NCBI GenBank assembly: GCA_964568045.1
Contig: CAZMOL010000028.1
Span: 1-19,446 of the forward strand
Length of the DNA stretch: 19,446 bases
Source of the DNA: CAZDDA01 sp964568045
Lineage (GTDB): Bacteria; Bipolaricaulota; Bipolaricaulia; UBA7950; UBA9294
Direction of reading: 5' to 3'
Part shown: one piece after another, positions 1 through 6,981 of the stretch
How the letters are laid out: the number at the start of each line of letters is the position of its first letter
Position numbering within the stretch: position 1 is the first letter of the stretch
Notes under the pieces: generated by a model
What the model saw: the letters and a program-made list of their open reading frames with translations, nothing else
The model's database searches: none
What the model was told of the DNA's origin: nothing
Position numbers and translations under genes: made by a program

Positions 1-1093
1 AGCCGACGAGAATCACCCCGCTCTCTTCCCGCCACAGGTTGTGTCGCAGGTGATGGATGATTCGCCCACCACTGCACATGCCGCTTCCGGCGATGATGAT
101 GTTCCCTTTTGGAACTGCGTTAATCCGTTTCGACTCCTCGGTGGTCTGGGTGTAGTGTAGCGGCGGAAAACGGAATGGGTTCGGAGAGTGGGAGAATACT
201 TCGCGTCCTTCCTCATCGAAGTACTCGGGATACCGAGCAAAGATGCGTGTGGTGGCAATGGCCAAAGGACTATCGAGGAAGATCTTGCATTCCGGCAGCT
301 CTTGCTTCTGCCAGAGGCAGAACAACTCGTAGAGCACCTCTTGCGTGCGCTCGAGGGCAAACGACGGAATGAGCAGATTCCCACCACGGCCGATGACCGT
401 GTCGATTGCCTCCTTCAACTCAGCAACCGATTCTTCGATGCTGCGATGCCGCCGGTTCCCGTACGTAGACTCAACGAGTACGACGTCGGCACGAGGAGGG
501 TCGCTCGGGTCGCGAACGATCGGTCGGTGTCGGTTGCCCAAATCGCCACTGAACAGCAGAGTCTTTCCCTCGGCACGCAGCTCGATCGCCGCCGAGCCAA
601 GAATGTGACCGGCATCGTGAAAGACCACCTCCACACCGTTGCCCAGAGAAAGAGGCTTGCCGTAGGGAACTCGCCGGCGAAAGGCATCGAGACTATCAAG
701 CACGTCCCCCACGTCGTAGAGTGGAGGCAGAGCCTTCTTCCCCCCGCGGCGTGCTTTGCGCGCCCAATAGGAGGCCTCCTCTACCTGAATGTGCGCAGAG
801 TCGGTGAGGATTACCTTGGCAATCTCCGCCGTAGGCGGCGTCGCCACAACCTCGCCACCGAACCCCTCCCTCACCAGGCGTGGAACAAGACCAACATGGT
901 CGAGATGGGCGTGAGACAGTAGCACAAAGTCGATATCCGTCGGTGCAAACGGGAATGAACCTCGGTTGCGGCTTTCGATCTCCCGCGGGCCCTGAAACAG
1001 GCCGCAATCAAGCAGGATGCGCAATCCCTCTGTCTCCACCAGATGGCACGACCCTGTCACCGTCTCCGCCGCTCCACAAAAGGTAATCCTCAC
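1..1093 (-). CDS. Beta-CASP metallo-beta-lactamase RNA nuclease (C-terminus beyond window)
   Basis: This is the 5' 364 codons of a gene whose 3' end lies outside the window. The frame opens at a GTG (1093-1091) preceded by GGGAGG five bases upstream. The protein has the metallo-beta-lactamase zinc motif SHAHLDH (residues 60-66), a second His in GHILGS (163) and the bridging Asp in FSGDLGNR (184). The beta-CASP part follows, with ESTYGNR (208-214), SFALERTQE (244-252) and AGSGMCSGGR (335-344). The C-terminal RMMBL segment with the last His ligands would lie off the edge. Bacterial family members are usually about 450-470 residues and act in the cytoplasm as RNA exo/endonucleases (YSH1/CPSF-like, COG1236). 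Function is inferred from motifs; the substrate is unknown. It appears monocistronic, with its own promoter. Confidence 0.9.
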   Translation of the reverse strand, partial: MRITFCGAAETVTGSCHLVETEGLRILLDCGLFQGPREIESRNRGSFPFAPTDIDFVLLSHAHLDHVGLVPRLVREGFGGEVVATPPTAEIAKVILTDSAHIQVEEASYWARKARRGGKKALPPLYDVGDVLDSLDAFRRRVPYGKPLSLGNGVEVVFHDAGHILGSAAIELRAEGKTLLFSGDLGNRHRPIVRDPSDPPRADVVLVESTYGNRRHRSIEESVAELKEAIDTVIGRGGNLLIPSFALERTQEVLYELFCLWQKQELPECKIFLDSPLAIATTRIFARYPEYFDEEGREVFSHSPNPFRFPPLHYTQTTEESKRINAVPKGNIIIAGSGMCSGGRIIHHLRHNLWREESGVILVG

Positions 1094-1140
1094 TACTGCC
1101 TCCCTTCCAGAGGTTCATTCAGCCAAGAGCCTTGCCGCTT

Positions 1141-1169
1141 ATCCTATCTTCGCCCATAGGAAGTCGCAA
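1141..1169 (-). promoter_or_regulatory. Candidate sigma70-type promoter of the beta-CASP nuclease gene
   Basis: On the minus strand, TTGCGA (1169-1164) and TAGGAT (1146-1141) are separated by 17 bases. The start codon lies about 48 bases downstream of the -10. Sequence match only. Confidence 0.4.
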
Positions 1170-1220
1170 GCCCTTGTGCGCAGCACCCGACGAACAGATG
1201 ACCACACGAACGAGGCACGT

Positions 1221-1249
1221 TTGTCAAGCAAATCAAAACATGATAGGAT
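1221..1249 (+). promoter_or_regulatory. Candidate promoter of tRNA-Pro
   Basis: TTGTCA (1221-1226), a 17-base spacer and TAGGAT (1244-1249) end 10 bases before the mature tRNA 5' end, as expected for a stable-RNA promoter with a very short leader. The -10 hexamer is the same as that proposed for the divergent nuclease gene. Confidence 0.45.
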
Positions 1250-1259
1250 GATAAAGATT

Positions 1260-1333
1260 CGGGACGTGGCGCAGCCTGGTAGCGTGCTTGCATGGGGCGC
1301 AAGAGGTCGCCGGTTCAAATCCGGCCGTCCCGA
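1260..1333 (+). tRNA. tRNA-Pro (anticodon GGG)
   Basis: A complete 74-base cloverleaf can be drawn. The acceptor stem CGGGACG (1260-1266) pairs with CGTCCCG (1326-1332), followed by discriminator A at 1333. The anticodon stem CTTGC/GCAAG encloses the 7-base loop ATGGGGC, giving anticodon GGG, which reads CCC/CCU proline codons. The T stem GCCGG/CCGGC encloses TTCAAAT. The sequence closely resembles bacterial tRNA-Pro, including the unusual 5' C. The 3' CCA is not encoded, since ACTT follows, so it would be added post-transcriptionally. Confidence 0.97.
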
Positions 1334-1447
1334 CTTACCTTTGTGCAATCGAGGCCCCGCTCAAAGGCCCGCTAGTAATAAGCCCCGTTGCCTTTGCTGA
1401 ATTGTCAGCCCGATACAGAACGCTTGTTCTTGCAGATAGACAAACCT

Positions 1448-2668
1448 CTACGGGGTCCCCTCTACGATGAACGAATCGATCGGGCGACCAGTCGGAACGG
1501 GATAGACCTCGTCGTCATAGACACTGGCTACTGGAATGGCCTCCACGCGCATCATCGCATCGGCAACCGTCACTCGGAGGTAATGCAGCGTCCCGTAGCG
1601 ACGAAAGACGAGCCCATCCGGCACCGCATCGATCGGGTCTTGCAGGGGGGCCCCGCCTCCGGCAGTAACCACGTGATGCAGTCCATTGACATAAAAATGC
1701 TCATAACAGTGCATGTGCCCAGTGAATACCACATCCACCCCGTGCTCAAGGAAGATCGGCTCCCACAGCGTGCGTAACGACTCTTCCACCCCCTCTTCCC
1801 AAGCGGAGCTGTAGATCGGGTAGTGGAAGCACACGACCTTGAACTGGGCGTCGGAATCGGCGAGGTCAGACGCCAACCACTCCGTCTGTTGCTGCATTTC
1901 CATCACGCCGTCCGCTCTAGCAAGCACATTTGTATCCAGCCCCACAAAATGGACGTTGCCGTAGTCGAACGACCACCATTGCTCGCTGGCTTCCCCACCC
2001 CCTTGCGGAAGGGCAAGGAATTCGAAGTAGTTCGCGTGTCCGCGATCGTGATTCCCGATAACAGCAAGATAGGGGTGCGATCTCGCCAACTCTTCGATCG
2101 CCCCGAAGAAACTATCAAACCGATCGACGGTGGGAGCCTCAACGAGGTCACCGGTGTTTATGACAACCGCAGCATCCGCTTCGTCCCGAGCCATCGTATC
2201 GGCAACGAGCTTGTGCCGATCGACAAATGAGCGCGTGTCACCATAGACAAGAAAAGAGAACCCCCGCATCTGGTCGCTTGAAGTCGTGAATCTTCCGATT
2301 GGCCTTGGGTAGACGGCGTCCCCCTCGTAGGCCACCACCTGGTACTGATAGGTTGTCCCCGGCATCAAGTCCCGCAACCAAATCTCAGCCACTCCTTCAT
2401 GCGACTCGAAAACGAGAGTCTCCTCCCACGTCTTGGCGGCGTCATAAAACGATTTCTTGGCGTAGTTGAGATCGACACCCACTGCCCGAGAGGTGTTCCA
2501 CGAAATGGCCACGTGGTTCTCTCCGATGGCCCCCAGGTTCGGCCCCCACAGCCACGGAGACCCCATCCCTTGACCAAGAACACAAGCACCGAGGCCAAAG
2601 AGCATCGCCAAAAACGCTGGTAGGACGAGTAGACCCCTTCGAAGGCGGTTTTCTTTCATCTTGTTCAT
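1448..2668 (-). CDS. Exported purple-acid-phosphatase-like metallophosphoesterase
   Basis: A 406-residue calcineurin-like phosphoesterase. I chose the ATG at 2668, with a GGGGG five bases upstream; an in-frame GTG at 2701 and an ATG at 2659 are alternatives. The N-terminus is a signal peptide with charged residues, a hydrophobic core and a lipobox-like LGAC (Cys about residue 29), so the protein may be lipid-anchored. A fibronectin-III-like purple acid phosphatase N-terminal domain follows (about 40-130; note TTYQYQVVA). The phosphoesterase domain carries the metal motifs GDTR (143-146), NTGDLV, GNHD (205-208), FHYP (His 282) and GHMH (317-320). The first motif is GDxR rather than the common GDxH/GDxG. 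It probably hydrolyses phosphomonoesters or diesters outside the cytoplasm; the substrate is unknown. The gene is monocistronic, with its own promoter and an operator-like palindrome. Confidence 0.9.
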   Translation of the reverse strand: MNKMKENRLRRGLLVLPAFLAMLFGLGACVLGQGMGSPWLWGPNLGAIGENHVAISWNTSRAVGVDLNYAKKSFYDAAKTWEETLVFESHEGVAEIWLRDLMPGTTYQYQVVAYEGDAVYPRPIGRFTTSSDQMRGFSFLVYGDTRSFVDRHKLVADTMARDEADAAVVINTGDLVEAPTVDRFDSFFGAIEELARSHPYLAVIGNHDRGHANYFEFLALPQGGGEASEQWWSFDYGNVHFVGLDTNVLARADGVMEMQQQTEWLASDLADSDAQFKVVCFHYPIYSSAWEEGVEESLRTLWEPIFLEHGVDVVFTGHMHCYEHFYVNGLHHVVTAGGGAPLQDPIDAVPDGLVFRRYGTLHYLRVTVADAMMRVEAIPVASVYDDEVYPVPTGRPIDSFIVEGTP

Positions 2669-2719
2669 CCCAACCCCCAATGACCCTTTGCTGACCTGCA
2701 CTTACGCGAGCATGTAGAC

Positions 2720-2740
2720 CAGACACGTCTTTTGTGTCTG
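2720..2740. promoter_or_regulatory. Operator-like perfect inverted repeat CAGACAC-N7-GTGTCTG
   Basis: CAGACAC (2720-2726) and GTGTCTG (2734-2740) form a perfect 7-base inverted repeat with a 7-base centre (21 bases, about two helical turns between arms). It sits just downstream of the predicted start of transcription for the metallophosphoesterase gene. That is a classic repressor position, although it could also be an mRNA hairpin. Confidence 0.45.
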
Positions 2741-2751
2741 TGCACTCTAGC

Positions 2752-2780
2752 ATTCTCTCACGTTGGCGGCCTTTCGTCAA
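2752..2780 (-). promoter_or_regulatory. Candidate promoter of the metallophosphoesterase gene
   Basis: On the minus strand, TTGACG (2780-2775), exactly 17 bases, then GAGAAT (2757-2752). Initiation would fall near 2745, giving an approximately 77-base leader that contains the 2720-2740 palindrome. An overlapping TAGAGT (2749-2744) is a less well spaced alternative -10. Confidence 0.45.
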
Positions 2781-2800
2781 TCCTGCGCAGTCCTACATCA

Positions 2801-2863
2801 TAAGGCAAGCCTCTTAAAGGATGTGTGTAAGGCAACACCCGAGAAGCACCAATGTATAAGGCA
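2801..2863 (+). repeat. Three direct repeats of TAAGGCA upstream of the ABC importer promoter
   Basis: TAAGGCA occurs at 2801-2807, 2828-2834 and 2857-2863, with start-to-start distances of 27 and 29 bases. The array ends about 25 bases before the candidate -35 of the importer operon, a place where activators bind. The flanks are not conserved beyond the heptamer, so chance cannot be excluded. Confidence 0.4.
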
Positions 2864-2888
2864 TGCGGGCGACTCCGCGCCAAGCGAG

Positions 2889-2918
2889 TTGGGATCATGT
2901 CTTCCGCACTGCTAGAAT
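2889..2918 (+). promoter_or_regulatory. Candidate promoter of the ABC importer operon
   Basis: TTGGGA (2889-2894) and TAGAAT (2913-2918) are spaced by 18 bases. The weak -35 would suit an activator-dependent promoter, in keeping with the upstream TAAGGCA repeats. Confidence 0.4.
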
Positions 2919-3002
2919 TACCCCAATCGACAAGAGGCGTAAGGAGAAAGCACTCCGAGACAACCACGCAGGAGAGGAATAGGTCGACTGCCCAAGGAGA
3001 GC

Positions 3003-3782
3003 ATGGAAGCAACATTTTCGCGATCCGCAGCTACTATCGAAGCCGTAGGAATCACCAAGGAATTTGTCTTTTCCGGAGGTCGTATTCCAGTTCTTGACCA
3101 CGTATCGATCGATGTTCCTCAGGGGAGCTGGGTAACGATCATCGGGCCTTCGGGATGTGGAAAGACGACGTTCCTCAAGATTCTGGCTGGGATCCTGGCA
3201 CCGGACTGCGGGGAAATCCTCCACGATGCGCAGAGAATAGACCCTTGCGGAAAAGCGGCGTACATGCCGCAGAGCGACACGCTTCTGCCGTGGAGATCGG
3301 CCCTGGAAAACGCAATCCTTGCCTCAGAGATCGATGGTCGCCCCCGCGAGGCGGCACGGTGCGAAGCAAGGGATCTCTTTGCCCGCTTTGGTCTTTCAGG
3401 GTTCGAAAACCACTATCCTGCTGAGCTTTCCGGCGGTATGCGACAGCGCCTTGCCCTCATCCGAACCTTCCTCGCCCACAGGGAACTCCTCCTGCTGGAT
3501 GAACCACTCGGATCTCTTGACGCGCTCACTAGGGCAACCATGCAAGAGTGGCTGCGATTGGTGTGGGAGGAGCTCGGCAAGACGATCCTTCTGGTAACCC
3601 ATGACGTAGAGGAAGCGATCCTCCTCTCCGATCGGATTTACCTTTTCTCCAACCGACCGGCACGTGTTCGGCAAGCATTTGCAGTCAAACTCGCCCAACC
3701 CCGCTCTCGCATTGCCGATCGGTTCGTGGCTCTGAAAGGGGAGATGCTCGATCTCATCCACACAAAGGAAGCCGATGACTAA
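3003..3782 (+). CDS. ABC importer ATPase (NitT/TauT/pyrimidine-precursor class)
   Basis: A 259-residue nucleotide-binding subunit that would power uptake through the following permease. It shows Walker A GPSGCGKTT (48-56), Q-loop Gln in MPQSD (90), signature LSGGMRQR (142-149), Walker B LLLLDEP (162-168), D-loop SLD and the switch His in LLVTHD (200). Length and the SDTLLPW segment fit the SsuB/TauB/ThiZ-like class (COG1116). The ATG at 3003 has AAGGAG close upstream. The stop overlaps the permease start by 8 bases, implying translational coupling. Substrate identity rests on the binding protein two genes downstream. Confidence 0.93.
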   Translation: MEATFSRSAATIEAVGITKEFVFSGGRIPVLDHVSIDVPQGSWVTIIGPSGCGKTTFLKILAGILAPDCGEILHDAQRIDPCGKAAYMPQSDTLLPWRSALENAILASEIDGRPREAARCEARDLFARFGLSGFENHYPAELSGGMRQRLALIRTFLAHRELLLLDEPLGSLDALTRATMQEWLRLVWEELGKTILLVTHDVEEAILLSDRIYLFSNRPARVRQAFAVKLAQPRSRIADRFVALKGEMLDLIHTKEADD

Positions 3783-4563
3783 ATCGATCAGCACATACAG
3801 CCACACATTCCTAGTCCTGATCCTTCTTCTGCTGTTGTGGGAGGGAGCCGTGCACCTGTTCAATGTGCCATTCTACATTCTACCACCGCCAACCCGTGTC
3901 TTGTTCGTCTTCTTCACGAAGCTTCCGCTCTTGCTCTCGCATGCGGCAACGACGATCCTCGAGATCGGATTGGGGATATTCCTCGGCGCCGGCGGCGGAA
4001 TTGGGCTTGCGCTTCTGATCTTCTACTCACCGTCTTTGGAGCAGGGAATCTATCCTCTGATCATCGCCTCGCAGATGATCCCCATCTTTGCCATCGCTCC
4101 GTTGTTGGTCGTCTGGTTCGGATATGGCCTTTGGTCGAAGGCAATCGTGGCGACGCTGATTGTCTTCTTCCCGATCGTCGTCAACACGGTCGATGGTCTC
4201 CGCTCGGTGGGCAATGAGACAATCGACTTGTTACGGTCATTGCGTGCAAGCGAGTGGCAAATCTTCCGAATGGTGCGCCTGCCAGCAAGCCTGCCCTTCC
4301 TCTTCTCGGGGCTGAAGATCGGGGTGACCCTGAGCGTCGTCGGTGCAACGATCGGTGAGTGGATCGGTGCAAAGAAGGGGTTGGGGTATCTGATGATTCA
4401 GTCGAACGCGCTGTTGCGAATCGATCTGGTGTTCGCATCGATCATGACCCTTTCCCTTCTCGGCTTGCTTCTATTCGGAGCACTTCGCATAATCGAACAG
4501 CGGCTTCTGCGGTGGCGCACAGCGGGAGAAGAGAATTACAGGACACGAGGCCTTGGATCATGA
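3775..4563 (+). CDS. ABC importer permease (SsuC/TauC/ThiX-like)
   Basis: A 262-residue inner-membrane subunit with about six hydrophobic helices (first near residues 9-28, last near 225-243). The cytoplasmic EAA-type coupling loop is seen as LRASEWQIFRMVRLPASLP (about residues 155-173), which docks on the ATPase. The IYPLIIASQMIPIFAIAPLLVVWFG-type region is typical of the BPD_transp_1 permeases for sulfonates, nitrate and thiamine precursors. It overlaps the upstream ATPase by 8 bases and the downstream binding-protein gene by 4 (ATGA), so the three form one operon. Substrate cannot be read from this subunit. Confidence 0.92.
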   Translation: MTKSISTYSHTFLVLILLLLLWEGAVHLFNVPFYILPPPTRVLFVFFTKLPLLLSHAATTILEIGLGIFLGAGGGIGLALLIFYSPSLEQGIYPLIIASQMIPIFAIAPLLVVWFGYGLWSKAIVATLIVFFPIVVNTVDGLRSVGNETIDLLRSLRASEWQIFRMVRLPASLPFLFSGLKIGVTLSVVGATIGEWIGAKKGLGYLMIQSNALLRIDLVFASIMTLSLLGLLLFGALRIIEQRLLRWRTAGEENYRTRGLGS

Positions 4564-5546
4564 AGGTAAGAAAAAGCCATATCACAATAATTGCAGCTTC
4601 TGTTCTTTTTGTGGGAATCGCGATTTTTCTGGGCCTTTGGCTGTCCGTGCCCCGCGCCGCCAAAATCAGCCTTATCCTTGATTTTTTCGCCAATCCCAAT
4701 CACGTTCCGCTCTATGTGGCTCAGGAGTTGGAGTACTTCACTGCGGAAGGGGTCAAAGTTGAGATCCTCATCCCGGCCAATCCCAGTGACCCGGTGAAAC
4801 TTGCCGCAGCCCAGACGGTCGAGGTCGCACTCACCCCCCAGATCAACTTCCTCATTGCCAAGGCAGCTGGGTTACCTCTCATCGCAATCGGGGCCTTGAT
4901 TGAAACCCCACTCGGCGGGCTGCTCAGCCTCACAGACTACGGCATCGAAAAGCTCTCCGACCTGCGAGGCAGGCGGATCGGATACTCGCTGACTCCGCTT
5001 GAGCCGACTTTGTGGAGCACGATGCTCGCCTCCGTGGATGTAGGAGCTGATCAGTTTGAGCTCGTGAACGTTGGATTCAACACGGTGCTGTCCCTTCTGT
5101 CGCATCAGGTTGACGCAATCGGTGCATTCCGCAACTTCGAGCCAATCCAGGTGGAGCTGCTTGACCACGAACCGATCTACTTCCCTCAGGAAGACTACGG
5201 CGTGCCCGACACATACGAGATCCTCCTTGCAGCGAACCCTGAGCTGATCGAAACACGCCCCAATGCCTTGCAGGCCCTTGTTGCAGGGTTGGCCCGAGGG
5301 ATCGCGTACACGTGCGAGAACCCACAGGAGGCATTCAAGATCTTCCTGCGAGCGCACCCCGACCTGGACGATGAATTGAATCGACGGGCATATGCAGCAA
5401 CGCTTCCGCTCTATGCGGAGAACGCGCAGCACGATGATGCACAGAAGTGGACATGCCTGCAGGAGTATCTCTACGATAACGGGTTGATGAAACAAGACTT
5501 CCTGCTCTCTGAGCTTTATACCACCAGGTTTATCACCGCTCGTTAA
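4560..5546 (+). CDS. NMT1/THI5-type substrate-binding protein, likely for a thiamine pyrimidine precursor
   Basis: A 328-residue binding protein starting at the ATG overlapping the permease stop. Residues 8-30 form a hydrophobic export signal or membrane anchor with no lipobox cysteine. The mature N-terminus has LILDFFANPNHVPLYVAQ (about 37-54) followed by EYFTAEGVKVEI. This is the pattern of ThiY/THI5-like proteins, which bind pyrimidine precursors of thiamine such as N-formyl-aminopyrimidine. Later segments (LSDLRGRRIGYS, VDAIGAF, PDTYEILLAA) also fit the family. The related riboflavin, taurine or nitrate binding proteins remain possible. Longer in-frame extension to 4359 is overlapped by the permease and is rejected. 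Confidence 0.85.
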   Translation: MKVRKSHITIIAASVLFVGIAIFLGLWLSVPRAAKISLILDFFANPNHVPLYVAQELEYFTAEGVKVEILIPANPSDPVKLAAAQTVEVALTPQINFLIAKAAGLPLIAIGALIETPLGGLLSLTDYGIEKLSDLRGRRIGYSLTPLEPTLWSTMLASVDVGADQFELVNVGFNTVLSLLSHQVDAIGAFRNFEPIQVELLDHEPIYFPQEDYGVPDTYEILLAANPELIETRPNALQALVAGLARGIAYTCENPQEAFKIFLRAHPDLDDELNRRAYAATLPLYAENAQHDDAQKWTCLQEYLYDNGLMKQDFLLSELYTTRFITAR

Positions 5547-5551
5547 GGACC

Positions 5552-5567
5552 CAGGCACCTGCCTTTT
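5552..5567 (+). terminator. Weak candidate terminator after the ABC importer operon
   Basis: AGGC-ACCT-GCCT is followed at once by TTTT (5564-5567), starting seven bases after the binding-protein stop. The stem is only 4-5 pairs and the T run is short. An alternative outer pairing CCAGG/CCTGG is also possible. Confidence 0.3.
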
Positions 5568-5732
5568 CCTGGAGGTAACGTAATTGCATTGGCCAGTAGT
5601 ATTTACTCCTAGGGGTTTTCGCCAGTGTTGTCGCAATGAGCGCCGGTGCCTACTTTGGATTGGCCTAACCACAGGTCGGCGCTGGCAGAAGCTTGGCATG
5701 GACCTCGATGATAATAGCCGGCTTGAAACGAC

Positions 5733-6467
5733 TCACACGAAGTAGGTTTCACCATCCTGGCAGATGAGGAGCCCGTCGATCGGGGCCGGCTCCTCGCTCA
5801 AGTGGGTCGCCAGAATCGTCGCTCCCTGTGCACGTAGACGGTCGGTGAGCTGCGTGACAGCCACTGCGTCCAAGTGGCCTGGATCATCGACGCCCAGGAC
5901 ATGCGTAAATTCGGTAATCACTACGTCGGCTCCATCCAGAAGGTTATCAAGCTGTGGACACTGGCCGGTATCGCCGGTAAACGCGATCTGTCGTCCTTTG
6001 TGGGCAAACCGGTAGCCGAACGCATCCATGTCGAAGTGCTTCAATTTCACTGCTTCGAAGGCAAGAGTGCCGGTGGAAAGGTTGCCGGAAGCCTCAACTT
6101 CAACGTACTCGACGGGCACTTTCGGCAGGATGCCCGCCCCTCTCAACCCGGGCCAGGCCAGATCAAACAGCTGCTGCGAAGCCTGTCCGATACCGGCAGG
6201 CCCGATAATGTACAGCGGGTCCTTCCTCTCGTGGAGATAACAGAACAGAAGAAGAAAGAACGGAAGTCCGAAGTGATGATCGGCATGAAGGTGGCTGATG
6301 AAGATGTGCTCGACTTTTGCCGGCGTCTTCCCCAGTCGATACATCTGCTGGATCGCAGTTGGTGGAAGCCCAAGCAAGATTCGATCGTCAAGAAGCAATG
6401 AACTCCACAAACGTTGTCTTCCCAGCGCCGCCCCGGAGCCAAGGCAGGTGACGGCGATCTTGTCCAT
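5733..6467 (-). CDS. RNase Z-type metallo-beta-lactamase hydrolase in a cyclic-nucleotide locus
   Basis: A 244-residue, signal-less metallo-beta-lactamase-fold enzyme of the RNase Z/ElaC superfamily. The zinc motif SHLHADH (58-64) is followed by HFGLPF. A further His is at KLKH (144) before an AFGYRF segment typical of RNase Z relatives, then FTGDTG with the bridging Asp (166), and THL (His 222). Near the N-terminus, LLGLPP replaces the usual DCGEG-like turn. The protein is shorter than RNase Z (about 300) and I see no obvious tRNA-binding arm. It starts five bases after the cyclic-nucleotide-binding gene, with no strong ribosome site of its own, so it is probably translationally coupled. A role as a cyclic-nucleotide phosphodiesterase is attractive from context but unproven; a tRNA 3' processing enzyme or general phosphodiesterase is the alternative. 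Confidence 0.85.
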   Translation of the reverse strand: MDKIAVTCLGSGAALGRQRLWSSLLLDDRILLGLPPTAIQQMYRLGKTPAKVEHIFISHLHADHHFGLPFFLLLFCYLHERKDPLYIIGPAGIGQASQQLFDLAWPGLRGAGILPKVPVEYVEVEASGNLSTGTLAFEAVKLKHFDMDAFGYRFAHKGRQIAFTGDTGQCPQLDNLLDGADVVITEFTHVLGVDDPGHLDAVAVTQLTDRLRAQGATILATHLSEEPAPIDGLLICQDGETYFV

Positions 6468-6472
6468 CGCTA

Positions 6473-6892
6473 TCAGCTCAAAGCGCGATTGGATTCCCGC
6501 AAACGGCGAGCGAGTTCTTCAAGCATCCCCAGCGCCACATCCGGATGGGCGGGGATGATACTCTTCATCGCCCAGCGTGTAAGAATGAGACACGTTGTGT
6601 CCTCGAGGGCAACGACATCGGCAGTACGTGGCTTACCATCAAGCACAGCCAGCTCGCCAAAGAAGTCGCCCGGGCCAAGTCTGGCAAGTTCTGTGTCCCC
6701 TCGGATCACCTGTGCGCTGCCTTCCAGAATCTGATAGAATCCCACTCCAGATTCACCTTCTTGCAGGATCCTCTCTCCCGCGCCGAATGCCTTTTCAGTT
6801 GCGGATTTCAGAATGGCTTCAAGTCCTTTCTTGCTCAGGCGCGAAAAGAGCGGCGCTTTCCCCAGCAGCCCAATGACGTCCTGTTTGTCCAT
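6473..6892 (-). CDS. Stand-alone cyclic-nucleotide-binding domain protein
   Basis: A 139-residue protein consisting almost entirely of one cNMP-binding domain. The start region LLGKAPLFSRLSKKGLEAIL is typical of the N-terminal helix. The phosphate-binding cassette reads FGELAVLDGKPRTA (78-91), with the ribose-contacting Glu (80) and phosphate-contacting Arg (89) both present. A C-terminal helix (about 118-137) follows, with no helix-turn-helix, kinase or channel domain. It should therefore bind cAMP or cGMP and act by protein contact rather than DNA binding. The ATG at 6892 has GGGAGG nearby. It is the first gene of a two-gene unit with the MBL hydrolase and is divergent from an adenylate cyclase gene, the obvious source of its ligand. 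Confidence 0.92.
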   Translation of the reverse strand: MDKQDVIGLLGKAPLFSRLSKKGLEAILKSATEKAFGAGERILQEGESGVGFYQILEGSAQVIRGDTELARLGPGDFFGELAVLDGKPRTADVVALEDTTCLILTRWAMKSIIPAHPDVALGMLEELARRLRESNRALS

Positions 6893-6933
6893 GCTTCCTC
6901 CCTGTTTGCATGAAATGTCTCGTTGGACTCTGG

Positions 6934-6963
6934 ATGATATAATGCAGTGGATAGATTTTCCAA
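6934..6963 (-). promoter_or_regulatory. Candidate promoter of the cNMP-binding / MBL hydrolase unit
   Basis: On the minus strand, TTGGAA (6963-6958), 18 bases, then TATCAT (6939-6934). It overlaps the cyclase -10 on the opposite strand. Confidence 0.4.
6935..6943 (+). promoter_or_regulatory. Extended -10 promoter of the adenylate cyclase gene
   Basis: TGATATAAT combines an extended TGn with a perfect TATAAT (6938-6943). No good -35 is found at the normal distance, which extended -10 promoters tolerate. Initiation near 6950 leaves an approximately 32-base leader with GGAGG nine bases before the ATG. Confidence 0.5.
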
Positions 6964-6981
6964 TTCCGGAGGCAGAACCAG

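Larger units (their letters stand above)
2669..3002. other. Divergent intergenic region (metallophosphoesterase / ABC importer)
   Basis: No convincing gene is seen in these 334 bases. They contain the metallophosphoesterase promoter and its palindrome on the left, three TAAGGCA direct repeats in the centre, and the importer promoter plus an approximately 78-base leader on the right. These are listed separately. Confidence 0.7.

Noticed and set aside
188..922. 244-codon plus-strand open frame
   Set aside because: It is antisense to the beta-CASP nuclease, whose frame carries the full set of catalytic motifs; the plus frame has no recognisable protein features.
2919..3002. TPP riboswitch in the leader of the importer operon
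   Set aside because: The conserved CTGAGA and downstream aptamer elements could not be found by eye.
4872..5699. 275-codon minus-strand open frame
   Set aside because: It is a shadow of the binding-protein gene; the composition is Cys/Arg/Gln-rich and no domain is visible.
5584..5745. 53-codon plus-strand ORF from a TTG with GGAGG upstream
   Set aside because: It overlaps the end of the MBL hydrolase gene; the Arg/Cys-rich translation resembles nothing known and the start is weak.
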